Of a stretch of DNA of 64,000 bases, positions 26,279 to 34,486 are shown in pieces. The notes under the pieces were generated by a model, which worked only from the letters and a program-made list of their open reading frames with translations, made no database searches and was not told the DNA's origin. The DNA lies in assembly GCF_001457775.1 (NCBI RefSeq), contig NZ_CYSG01000009.1, positions 62,001 to 126,000 of the forward strand, written 5' to 3'. The position numbers were made by a program, and so were the translations under genes. Numbering within the stretch: the stretch's first letter is position 1; each line of letters opens with the position of its first letter. This DNA is from Phaeobacter sp. CECT 5382 (GTDB lineage: Bacteria > Pseudomonadota > Alphaproteobacteria > Rhodobacterales > Rhodobacteraceae).

Positions 26279-27516
26279 TGCAGGATCAAGCCCTGACATT
26301 GATCGTCCTTGGCCTGTTGTTCTTCACTGGCCTGGCGGCCGACCGTATCGGACGGCGGCTGCGCCTACCGCGTGTCACATTATTGCTGGGCTTTGGCTTG
26401 ATCGTGGGCCGCCCCGGGTTGGATCTGCTCCCCGCTGCCATCAGCGACCTCTACCCGATCGTGGCGGTGGTCGCGCTCAGCGCGGTTGCGGTTTTGCTGG
26501 GCAGCACACTGTCCTCTGCCAATCTGCGCCGCCATGGGCGGATCGTACTGATCGTCTCCGTGGCGGTGGTGCTCGTCACCCAAGGGGTTGTGACACTCGG
26601 CTTGTGGGCCACGGGCCTTCCACTGGCGCTGGCGCTCGTGCTTGGTGCGCTGGCGACGGCAACCGATCCGGCAGCCACTTATGATGTGATTGACCAGTCC
26701 GGTTACGACAACAGCTTTACCCGGAGGCTCAAAGGAATAGTCGCTGTGGACGATGCCTGGGGGCTACTTGCATTCAGCCTGTCGATGCTGGCGCTCCGCT
26801 TGGTCAACGATATTGGTGGAGAGCCGGATCCGCTGACTCTGGCGGTCTATGAGCTCGGCGGATCAGTTGCCCTGGGTGTTGCAATTGGCCTACCTGGGGC
26901 CTTTCTTACCGGGCGTTTTTCAGATGGAGAGCCGCTGCGCATCGAAGCCCTGGGGCTGATCTTCTTGACCGCAGGTCTGTCGCTGCTTCTGGATCTGTCC
27001 TATCTAATCGCCGGCATGACCACCGGGGCGGTGATCGTCAATGTTGCCCGTCATCATACCCGCACCTTTCATGAAATCCGCAATTTCGAGTGGCCTTTTC
27101 TTATTGTCTTCTTTGTGCTGGCCGGGGCTTCACTTGATGCCGAAGCGCTAACCCTCGCCGGCACAACCGGGCTAGCCTATGCGCTGCTACGCATCATCGG
27201 TCGTGCCCTTGGTGGTTGGATTGGTGGTACTTTGGCGCGAGCACCTAAACAGGAACGCCGCTACTATGGCGCAGCTATGCTGCCACAGGCCGGTGTCGCC
27301 ATTGGCATGGCCCTAGCCGCAGCCGAACAACTACCCGAGTATGCCACCCAAATCACCGCACTGGCCATTGGAACCACTGCGGCCTTCGAACTGATTGGCC
27401 CTCTTGTGACGGCCCTGTCCCTGTCCCGACAAAAAGCAGGTCAAATTGATCCGGACACTGAATCAGATACTGACCGTCATAGTACAGAACGACATAGTAC
27501 TGACCGACGTAGCTGA
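26278..27516 (+). CDS. cation:proton antiporter
   Basis: A 412-residue protein with about twelve hydrophobic helices and the Na+/H+ exchanger family pattern, including ATDPAATYDVI and VAVDDAWGLLAF, whose Asp residues are the usual ion-binding sites. It begins on the last base of the penicillin acylase stop, so it is probably co-translated. The last 20 residues are a polar tail built from short duplications (RHSTERHSTDRRS). Ion specificity is unknown. Confidence 0.85.
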   Translation: MQDQALTLIVLGLLFFTGLAADRIGRRLRLPRVTLLLGFGLIVGRPGLDLLPAAISDLYPIVAVVALSAVAVLLGSTLSSANLRRHGRIVLIVSVAVVLVTQGVVTLGLWATGLPLALALVLGALATATDPAATYDVIDQSGYDNSFTRRLKGIVAVDDAWGLLAFSLSMLALRLVNDIGGEPDPLTLAVYELGGSVALGVAIGLPGAFLTGRFSDGEPLRIEALGLIFLTAGLSLLLDLSYLIAGMTTGAVIVNVARHHTRTFHEIRNFEWPFLIVFFVLAGASLDAEALTLAGTTGLAYALLRIIGRALGGWIGGTLARAPKQERRYYGAAMLPQAGVAIGMALAAAEQLPEYATQITALAIGTTAAFELIGPLVTALSLSRQKAGQIDPDTESDTDRHSTERHSTDRRS

Positions 27517-27518
27517 TG

Positions 27519-27550
27519 CAAAAACCGCGCCGTGCATAAGCACGACGCGG
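27519..27550 (-). terminator. terminator of the hfq-hflX unit
   Basis: On the minus strand an 11-bp stem with one mismatch (CCGCGTCGTGC/GCACGGCGCGG, loop TTAT) is followed by five T. It lies 36 bases after the hflX stop. Confidence 0.7.
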
Positions 27551-27585
27551 CTTCAATTCTTCGGGACACATCCGAAAGCCTTGCC

Positions 27586-28860
27586 CTACAAGGCCTTGAA
27601 CTGGGCCTTCTGGCGGTCTGTCCAGCGTACTGTCAGCTGAAAGCCGTCTTCGGTCTGCTCTTCGCTGATCACCAGATCCTGGCTGAATAGCCAAGCACGC
27701 TGTTTGCCCTGCGCAAAGCTCAGCGTAAGCTCTTCCAGATGGCGCACGCCTTGCAGCTTGATCGCGATATCATCCAGCAACCCGTCGATGCCTTCGCCGG
27801 TCAGGGCCGAGATCGCGTGAATACCCTCTTCGCGCGCAGCCCTCTGACGCCGGGCTTCGGCCACATCCTCGGGCAGCTGATCCAGCTTGTTCCAGACTTC
27901 GATTTGGGCGCGATTTTCATCCACGCCGAGCGAGGTCAGAATAGCCTTCACGTCATTGGCCTGGTTCTGGCTTTCATCATGGCTGATATCACGGACATGC
28001 AAGATCACATCCGCCGCCAGAACCTCCTCCAGCGTGGCCCGGAAAGCCGCAACCAACTCGGTGGGCAGATCGGAAATGAAACCAACCGTATCGGACAAAA
28101 TGATTTCCGGCCCATCCGGCAGCTCCACCCGGCGCATGGTCGGGTCCAGTGTAGCGAACAGCATATCCTTGACCATGACCTCGGCGCCAGTCAAACGATT
28201 GAAAAGCGTCGATTTTCCGGCGTTAGTATAGCCCACCAAAGCAACAATCGGATAGGGGATCTTGGCCCGTGCAGCCCGATGCAGGGTGCGCGTTTTCACC
28301 ACCTTTTCGAGTTGGCGACGCAGGCGCACAAGGTGTTCATCAATGGCGCGGCGGTCCGCCTCGATCTGGGTTTCGCCGGGTCCGCCGACAAATCCAAGAC
28401 CGCCCCGCTGGCGCTCCAGGTGGGTCCAGGCCCGTACCAGACGCGTTCGCTGATAGCTGAGCGCGGCCATTTCAACCTGCAACACGCCTTCACGGGTGCG
28501 CGCCCGGTCAGAAAAGATCTCGAGGATCAGGCCGGTCCGGTCGAGTATCTTGACCTTCCAGGCCTTTTCGAGATTGCGCTGTTGAACCGGTGATACGGGA
28601 CCATCGATCAGGACGAGATCAATTTCTTCTCCCTGAAAGATCGCCTTCAGCTCTTCGATCTTTCCGGAACCAAACAGCATTCCTGCATGCGCCTTTGGCA
28701 GGCGCACAACGCTGGAGCCGATCACGTCAAGATCGGGCAAGGCCTCCGCCAGGGCAACACCTTCGGCCAAAGCAGGCTCGGCGGGGCGACGCCCGTGATC
28801 TGATTTGATATCCGGATGCAGCACCCAGGCGCGGGTACGGATCCTGTCGTGCTCCATCAA
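27586..28860 (-). CDS. hflX: GTPase HflX
   Basis: A ribosome-associated GTPase of 424 residues. The N-terminal glycine-rich ND1 domain has [20 protein letters not shown] and [22 protein letters not shown]; the linker [21 protein letters not shown] is the family signature; the G domain carries G1 [12 protein letters not shown] near 208, G3 DTVGFI and G4 NKLD. HflX splits or rescues stalled ribosomes under stress. It overlaps hfq by four bases, the order found across proteobacteria. Confidence 0.96.
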   Translation of the reverse strand: MMEHDRIRTRAWVLHPDIKSDHGRRPAEPALAEGVALAEALPDLDVIGSSVVRLPKAHAGMLFGSGKIEELKAIFQGEEIDLVLIDGPVSPVQQRNLEKAWKVKILDRTGLILEIFSDRARTREGVLQVEMAALSYQRTRLVRAWTHLERQRGGLGFVGGPGETQIEADRRAIDEHLVRLRRQLEKVVKTRTLHRAARAKIPYPIVALVGYTNAGKSTLFNRLTGAEVMVKDMLFATLDPTMRRVELPDGPEIILSDTVGFISDLPTELVAAFRATLEEVLAADVILHVRDISHDESQNQANDVKAILTSLGVDENRAQIEVWNKLDQLPEDVAEARRQRAAREEGIHAISALTGEGIDGLLDDIAIKLQGVRHLEELTLSFAQGKQRAWLFSQDLVISEEQTEDGFQLTVRWTDRQKAQFKAL

Positions 28861-29096
28861 GAGGCGTCTTCACCTTCATAGAGGCTGATCGGCTGGGCCG
28901 GCATGATTGTGGAAATCGCATGTTTGTAGACCAGCTGCGACTGGCCATCGCGGCGAAGCAACACGCAGAAGTTATCAAACCAGGTGATGACCCCCTGCAA
29001 TTTGCCCCCATTGATCAGGAAAATAGTTACTGGAACCTTGGTTTTGCGAACGTGATTCAGGAATGCGTCCTGAAGGTTTTGTCTGTCCGAAGCCAT
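28857..29096 (-). CDS. hfq: RNA chaperone Hfq
   Basis: A 79-residue Sm-like protein with the Sm1 stretch [23 protein letters not shown] and the Sm2 end YKHAIST that form the hexameric ring binding sRNAs and mRNAs. Q8-type residue (RQNLQD) and KH motif needed for U-tail binding are present. The gene is translationally coupled to hflX. The length is near the short alphaproteobacterial form, without an extended C-terminal tail. Confidence 0.98.
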   Translation of the reverse strand: MASDRQNLQDAFLNHVRKTKVPVTIFLINGGKLQGVITWFDNFCVLLRRDGQSQLVYKHAISTIMPAQPISLYEGEDAS

Positions 29097-29229
29097 ATTA
29101 ATATCTCTCGCCTTTGTTCTTGCACCGCGCTGCGGACCAGCGCGCCTAATTATTTTTGAGTATGAACGGAGATTCTGGCAGTTTCCAGCCGAAAAACACC
29201 TCCGATCCCTTCAGGTTAGTCGGGAATGC

Positions 29230-30765
29230 TCAGCTGCGCCAGAGATTTGGCGACAAAAGCGCAATGATGGCCAGGGTTTCCAGGCGTCCTAAAACCATCG
29301 CAAAACAGAGGATCAGCTTTGCAACCGGCGTCAATGTGGTCAACACAATCGGCGCATTGCCGGCAAGTTCCACCAGCGGCCCGGTGGTGGACAGCGTCGC
29401 AATGGCCAAGATCAAGGATTGCTCAAAATCGCTGCCAACCGCCGACAGCGCGATACTGATCAGCGCCAGCGAAAGGGCAAACAGCATGAAGAAGACCCAG
29501 GCGACAAAAGCGCCGTTCTTTTGCAGGCGCTTGTTGCCACCGCCCTCGCCACTGATCGACGAGGGGTGAACCAGGCGCTCCATCTCGCGCATACCATTGA
29601 GGTAAAGCGCGAAGACCCGCAGCAGCTTAACTCCCCCGGCCGTCGTGGCCACACCGCCACCGATGACCGAAAGCCCCAACAGGATCATGCCCGGCGTCTG
29701 CAACCCCGACCATTGGCGCGTTGTATCCCAATCTGCACTTTCAAAACCCGTTGTCGACAGAAAGGACAGGACTGTAAAAAAGGCGCCCCAGAGAGACCGA
29801 AGCACCTGCACCGCATCATCCGGACCACTAACCTCAAAGGAAGCCAGCCAGTGACGCAGGAACAAAAGCAATGGCATGGCAACGACAATCAGCAGCCCAG
29901 TGCGAAATTCCGGATCCTTGTCCAACCGCCCTGACCCCACAGTCACCGTGTCGTTGGAAAATGTCAGCCGCGACAGAGCAAAGAACATGAACAGGAACAT
30001 CACCATCTCGCCGCCGATGCCGCTTGTGGCATTCTCAGTGCCACCAACCGCCGATATCCCTGAGGTCGCAAGCACCGACATGGCATGGCTCAGACCAGCC
30101 AGTGGCTGTGCCCCGGTCATCATCAGCAGCAGCCACAGCACCAACGTAAGCCCGCCATAAACCGGTGCCAGCGTCCAGGCCACGATCACCAGGCGTCGTT
30201 TCGGGTCGGTCTCGGCCATATGCATCGGCATAGCACTGCCACCGCCAGGCTCTCCGCGGGCGGTGACTTCAAAGCCACCTAGCGACAATGGGGCCAGAAC
30301 CGCTGAGGCAGAGATCCACATCAGCAAGCCGCCCATCCAGGCCACCATGGCCCGCCACAAATGCACGCTGGGCGGCAGACGCCCCGGATCCTGATAGATA
30401 TCCGCGCCGGTGGTGGTGACTGCGCTCACCATATCGAAATAGGCATTGAGAAAACTGGTGTTGCCAAGCGCATCCTGCACAGGGATTGCCAAAAACAGCG
30501 GCAGCACCACAAAAGTGGCCAGCAGCGACAACAGCTGTCCCGGCATGCCATAACGTGGCACCCGGTTCCCAAGAGACAGCCCCATCAGGGCAACAAGGAA
30601 CAGGCCGAGAATTCCGGTATAGAGAAACGCCTGCGAGGTCGGATGATCATTCAGGATCAGCGCGTGCAGCGCCGGGATCCACATGGCCAGTGAGGCAATG
30701 CTCCAGATCAGCAGGAACAAAGGCAGGCGCATAATTCCGCGCGGTCTCTTATTACGGCGCCCCAT
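29230..30765 (-). CDS. trkH: Trk-type potassium uptake membrane subunit
   Basis: A 511-residue membrane protein with around ten to twelve hydrophobic segments and four repeats of the TrkH/KtrB pore fold (VSAVTTTGADIY, MSVLATSGISAVGG, FLSTTGFESADWD, LSTTGPLV). These are the degenerate selectivity loops of a K+ channel-like transporter. It lies directly behind trkA (start 30765, trkA stop 30767), so the two form the Trk K+ uptake system at the inner membrane. A 133-base gap separates it from hfq. Confidence 0.93.
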   Translation of the reverse strand: MGRRNKRPRGIMRLPLFLLIWSIASLAMWIPALHALILNDHPTSQAFLYTGILGLFLVALMGLSLGNRVPRYGMPGQLLSLLATFVVLPLFLAIPVQDALGNTSFLNAYFDMVSAVTTTGADIYQDPGRLPPSVHLWRAMVAWMGGLLMWISASAVLAPLSLGGFEVTARGEPGGGSAMPMHMAETDPKRRLVIVAWTLAPVYGGLTLVLWLLLMMTGAQPLAGLSHAMSVLATSGISAVGGTENATSGIGGEMVMFLFMFFALSRLTFSNDTVTVGSGRLDKDPEFRTGLLIVVAMPLLLFLRHWLASFEVSGPDDAVQVLRSLWGAFFTVLSFLSTTGFESADWDTTRQWSGLQTPGMILLGLSVIGGGVATTAGGVKLLRVFALYLNGMREMERLVHPSSISGEGGGNKRLQKNGAFVAWVFFMLFALSLALISIALSAVGSDFEQSLILAIATLSTTGPLVELAGNAPIVLTTLTPVAKLILCFAMVLGRLETLAIIALLSPNLWRS

Positions 30766-30766
30766 C

Positions 30767-32143
30767 CTAGAAATAGTCGATCGACACCTGCATCAGACGT
30801 TCCACTTCGGGGACGTCATCCGCCATGGCAAACAGGGCGATCACATCGCCCTCGTCTATCCGCAGGCCACCACTCGGGCGCAGCACCTCGTCTCCCTTGC
30901 GCACCGCTCCGACAAGCACCCCTTCGGGAAAGTCGATATCGCGGATCGCCTTGCCGGCCATCGGAGATGTCCCCATGACCTCGGCTTCGATCACCTCGGC
31001 TTCGGCATCGCCAATGCTGTAGACCTGCCGTACCCGGCCATAGCGAATATGGCGCAGGATCGAACTGACCGTAGTGGCACGCGGGTTGATAAAGGCGTCG
31101 ATACCAAGTGGTGCCATCAGCGGCAGCAGGGTCGGATCGTTGATGAGGGCAATCACAAAGGGGCAGCCTTCGGCCTTGGCCCGGACGGCGGCGAGCATAT
31201 TGGTTTTGTCATCATCGGTCACTGCCAACATGGCATCTGCCCGATCAATCCCCGCCTCGATCATCAGCGAACGGTCTAGACCATCCCCATTGAGAACAAT
31301 GGTCCGCTCCAGTGCTTCGGCGGCATGTTCTGCACATTTACGGCTTTTTTCGATCATCTTGGCGCGGATGCGGCTAGTGCCGCCTTCCAGTGCCTTGGCG
31401 ACCTCCAGCCCGACATTGCCGCCGCCAACAATCACCACACGATCCTGACGTTTCTCTGTCTTGCCAAAGACTTCGATAGTGCGGTTCACGTCGTCCACAT
31501 GGGCAAAAACATAGCAGCTATCGCCCACAAAAAGCTGATCGCCCGGTTCAGGCGCGAACAATGTTCCTTCGCGGCGCACGCCAACGACGATGGCACGCAG
31601 GGTGGAAAACAGATCCGTCAGTTGGCGCAGGGGGGTGTTCACGACCGGACAATCCTGGTCGATATGAATACCAAGCAGTTGCGCCCGCCCCTCCATGAAG
31701 ATTTCCGTATCAAAGGCGGCCGGGGCCGAAAGTCGTTGCATCGCCGCCGCTGCGACCTCCCGTTCCGGGCTGATCACCACATCAATCGGCAAGTGGTCAC
31801 GACGATATAGATCGCTGTAGATTGCGGTTAGGTAGCTGCGGGCCCTCAGGCGCGCAATTTTCCGCTGGATCGCAAAGACCGAATGCGCCACCTGGCAGGT
31901 GACCATGTTGACTTCGTCGGAATGGGTGGCCGCGATGATCATATCCGCATCCCGCGCCCCGGCCCGGTCCAGAACATCCGGATAGGAGGCAAAGCCTGCA
32001 ACGCCTTGAACATCCAGCGTATCCGTGGCGCGTCGCACCAATTCCGGGTTGCTGTCGACCACCGTCACATCGTTGTGTTCACCTGAAAGATGCCGAGCGA
32101 TCTGCCAGCCAACCTGGCCTGCGCCACAGATAATAACTTTCAT
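30767..32143 (-). CDS. trkA: Trk potassium transport regulatory protein TrkA
   Basis: A 458-residue cytoplasmic protein with two RCK units. The first begins at the N-terminus with MKVIICGAGQVGWQIARHL and the second near residue 230 with RVVIVGGGNVGLEVAKAL, both NAD(H)-binding folds, each followed by a TrkA-C domain. It gates TrkH. The start at 32143 is set by the glycine-rich loop being at the extreme N-terminus; a 56-residue in-frame extension upstream is not TrkA-like. Confidence 0.95.
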   Translation of the reverse strand: MKVIICGAGQVGWQIARHLSGEHNDVTVVDSNPELVRRATDTLDVQGVAGFASYPDVLDRAGARDADMIIAATHSDEVNMVTCQVAHSVFAIQRKIARLRARSYLTAIYSDLYRRDHLPIDVVISPEREVAAAAMQRLSAPAAFDTEIFMEGRAQLLGIHIDQDCPVVNTPLRQLTDLFSTLRAIVVGVRREGTLFAPEPGDQLFVGDSCYVFAHVDDVNRTIEVFGKTEKRQDRVVIVGGGNVGLEVAKALEGGTSRIRAKMIEKSRKCAEHAAEALERTIVLNGDGLDRSLMIEAGIDRADAMLAVTDDDKTNMLAAVRAKAEGCPFVIALINDPTLLPLMAPLGIDAFINPRATTVSSILRHIRYGRVRQVYSIGDAEAEVIEAEVMGTSPMAGKAIRDIDFPEGVLVGAVRKGDEVLRPSGGLRIDEGDVIALFAMADDVPEVERLMQVSIDYF

Positions 32144-32282
32144 GCCATTGTTCCTTGGCGCTATTCCTTGGCGCGTTCTTGGAGGCGCGTTTTTCCCATT
32201 TTGAATGCCAGATGCCGCCGAAAGGGTCAAATCAATTGTACCGCTGCCGAAAAAGCGGCAGCATGACATCATGGAGATGACC

Positions 32283-32822
32283 ATGCGACTCATGATTTTT
32301 TCTATTGGCATGTTGGGACTTGCCGCCTGCGGCCCCCTGCCCGTGTATTATCGGGCGGATACAGCTTTTGGCCAGCAACAGACGGATGAGCTTGCCTGCG
32401 CGGTCAAAGCCCTGAAAGAAGCGCCAGTCGCCAATGAAATCCGCCAGAGACCGCCGGTTTATTATCCTGGCGGGCAGTATTGTTCAGGCGGAAACTGCTG
32501 GACGCGGCCCGGATACTGGGTGGATGGCGGCATTTATACGGTGGATGTAAACGAAGGGCTGCGCAGTCGGCTGGAACAATCCTGCATGGCCCAAAAGGGG
32601 TATCAGCGACTGGAGCTGCCCCGCTGCAGCAAAGAAGAGATTGCCGCCTATTCGACACCGGCGGGTCCTGCACCGTCCGGAACAGGACTATCTGGTTCGG
32701 TGCGGTCTGGTACGGGGCAGTCTAGTGTCCAGAAATCTGGTCGCAACTCACCGGTGCTGACCCCGCAATCCTGTGTCGTGCGCCTGAAAGACGGCAGCAC
32801 CCGCATCTTGTCGCCGCTCTAG
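32283..32822 (+). CDS. lipoprotein of unknown function
   Basis: A protein of 179 residues with a short lipoprotein signal (lipobox LAAC near residues 13-16), then a Tyr- and Cys-rich domain (PPVYYPGGQYCSGGNCWTRPGYW) and a low-complexity Ser/Gly/Pro linker before a final CVVRLKDGSTRILSPL. GGAG six bases before 32283 decides the start over ATG at 32271 and 32277. The gene is divergent from trkA; a 7-bp hairpin (GCTGCCG/CGGCAGC) lies in the spacer. The WTRPGYWVDGG block recurs in roseobacter lipoproteins, but I know of no function. Confidence 0.65.
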   Translation: MRLMIFSIGMLGLAACGPLPVYYRADTAFGQQQTDELACAVKALKEAPVANEIRQRPPVYYPGGQYCSGGNCWTRPGYWVDGGIYTVDVNEGLRSRLEQSCMAQKGYQRLELPRCSKEEIAAYSTPAGPAPSGTGLSGSVRSGTGQSSVQKSGRNSPVLTPQSCVVRLKDGSTRILSPL

Positions 32823-32904
32823 TCTGCCCATTCCAACCTTTGGCCAGCCTGTGGCACATTCATGCCAGCGTCTTGCCTTTCAGGGTCTTGCTTTCAACCA
32901 GGTC

Positions 32905-33009
32905 TAGCCTCAACCCAGACCCTCTTCGTCAACCCTGGCCTCGTCAACCCTGGCCTTTGTCTTCAGCCCGGTGTCTTCAGCCCGGACTAAAGTCCGGACT
33001 TTAGTCCGG
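32905..33009. repeat. short tandem duplications followed by a perfect 28-bp palindrome
   Basis: Between the convergent lipoprotein and ntrX genes: a 15-base unit (CGTCAACCCTGGCCT, about 32927-32957) occurs twice, then a 14-base unit (GTCTTCAGCCCGGT) occurs twice, then CCGGACTAAAGTCC (32982-32995) joins directly to its own reverse complement (32996-33009) with no spacer. There is no T-run. Confidence 0.75.
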
Positions 33010-33076
33010 ATCTTCTGGCATCTGTCGCGTCCAGCTTCGCTCTTCAAGATCTATCCAGGCTTTGGATGCGGTAGGG

Positions 33077-34486
33077 TCAGACCTCCTCCTCTTCCTTTTC
33101 AACATGTGCAACCCGCGCGCCGGTCTTGTTGGAGGTCACCACGCCCAGCGACTTCAGCTTGCGATGCAACGCCGAGCGTTCCATGCCCACAAAAGAGGCC
33201 GTTCGGCTGATATTGCCGCCAAAACGATTGATCTGAGTCAGCAGGTACTCGCGTTCAAAGGCTTCGCGCGCTTCGCGCAGCGGCAGTGTGGCCAGCGCAC
33301 CTGACAGCACAACACGCCCCTCTTCTTCGACTTTTTCTTCCTCGCGCGGCAGGTCTTTGGCTTCGATCGGACCACTGCCATCACCAAGGATCAGCACCCG
33401 TTCAACCATGTTCTTGAGTTGGCGCACATTACCCGGCCAGGTCATCGTCTGCATCAGGGCCACGGCTTCTTCTGTCAGCTCACGCAGGGGCAACCCCTGG
33501 CTGTCGTTGAACTGGCGAATGAAATACTCTGCAAGCTGCGGGATATCTTCACGCCGGTCCGCCAGCGACGGCACCGCAATCGGCACAACATTGAGCCGGT
33601 GATACAGTTCCTGGCGGAAACGATCCCCAGAAATTTCGGCATCAAGATCCTTGTTGGTGGCCGAAATCACTCGCAGATCAACCCGCACCTTGTCGTTGCC
33701 GCCGACCCGCTGAAACTGCTGGTCTACCAGCACCCGCAGGATCTTGGATTGGGTGCCCAGTGGCATATCTGCCACCTCGTCAAAGAACACCACGCCACCA
33801 TGGGCCTGCTCCAGCAGGCCGGGCTCAACACCCCGTTCAGAAGTTTCGCGGCCAAACAAAACCTCTTCCATCCGGTCCGGCTCGATGGCGGCACAGCTTA
33901 CGGTCACAAAGGGGGCTGACTCGCGACCAGAATTGCTGTGGATATAGCGGGCAGCAATCTCCTTGCCGCTGCCGGCAGGGCCGGTCAACATGACACGGCC
34001 GTTGGATTTGGTAACTTTGTCCAACTGGCCGATAAGCCCGCGAAAGGCAGCCGAGGCGCCAATCATATCGGAGCTCCCGGTCTCCTTGCGACGCAGATCG
34101 GTGTTTTCCCGTCGCAGCTGCGAGGCCTCCATGGCGCGCCGGATCACCACCATCAGCTGGTCAATATTGAAGGGCTTTTCGATAAAGTCATAGGCCCCCT
34201 GCTTGATCGCTGCGACCGCAATTTCGATATTGCCGTGACCGGAAATGATCACCACGGGCACCTCGGGATTGTCTCGTTTAACCGTCTTGAGGATATCGAT
34301 CCCATCCATCTGACTGTCCTTGAGCCAGATATCCAGGATCAACAGCGCCGGCGGCTCTTGGTTGAGCTCTGCCATGCAGTCTTCGGAATTTCCGGCTTTG
34401 CGCGTCGCGTATCCTTCATCCTCAAGGATGTCGGAAATCAGCTCACGGATATCACGTTCATCATCAACAATCAGAATGTCACTCAT
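33077..34486 (-). CDS. ntrX: response regulator NtrX
   Basis: A 469-residue NtrC-family regulator. Receiver domain residues 1-120 with the phosphoacceptor Asp52 (LLILDIWLK), AAA+ domain with Walker A GPAGSGKE and Walker B VVFFDEVADMP, and a Fis-type helix-turn-helix (ISRTASFVGMERSALHRKLKSL). The sigma-54 contact motif GAFTGA is missing: after EVLFGR the sequence goes RETSERGVEPGLLEQ. It may therefore not activate sigma-54 promoters. It overlaps ntrY by four bases. The pair senses nitrogen or redox state in alphaproteobacteria. Confidence 0.95.
   Translation of the reverse strand: MSDILIVDDERDIRELISDILEDEGYATRKAGNSEDCMAELNQEPPALLILDIWLKDSQMDGIDILKTVKRDNPEVPVVIISGHGNIEIAVAAIKQGAYDFIEKPFNIDQLMVVIRRAMEASQLRRENTDLRRKETGSSDMIGASAAFRGLIGQLDKVTKSNGRVMLTGPAGSGKEIAARYIHSNSGRESAPFVTVSCAAIEPDRMEEVLFGRETSERGVEPGLLEQAHGGVVFFDEVADMPLGTQSKILRVLVDQQFQRVGGNDKVRVDLRVISATNKDLDAEISGDRFRQELYHRLNVVPIAVPSLADRREDIPQLAEYFIRQFNDSQGLPLRELTEEAVALMQTMTWPGNVRQLKNMVERVLILGDGSGPIEAKDLPREEEKVEEEGRVVLSGALATLPLREAREAFEREYLLTQINRFGGNISRTASFVGMERSALHRKLKSLGVVTSNKTGARVAHVEKEEEEV

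Noticed and set aside
32240-32262. Hairpin GCTGCCG/CGGCAGC as a terminator
   Set aside because: It lies between divergent genes and has no T-run on either strand except a short one in its loop.
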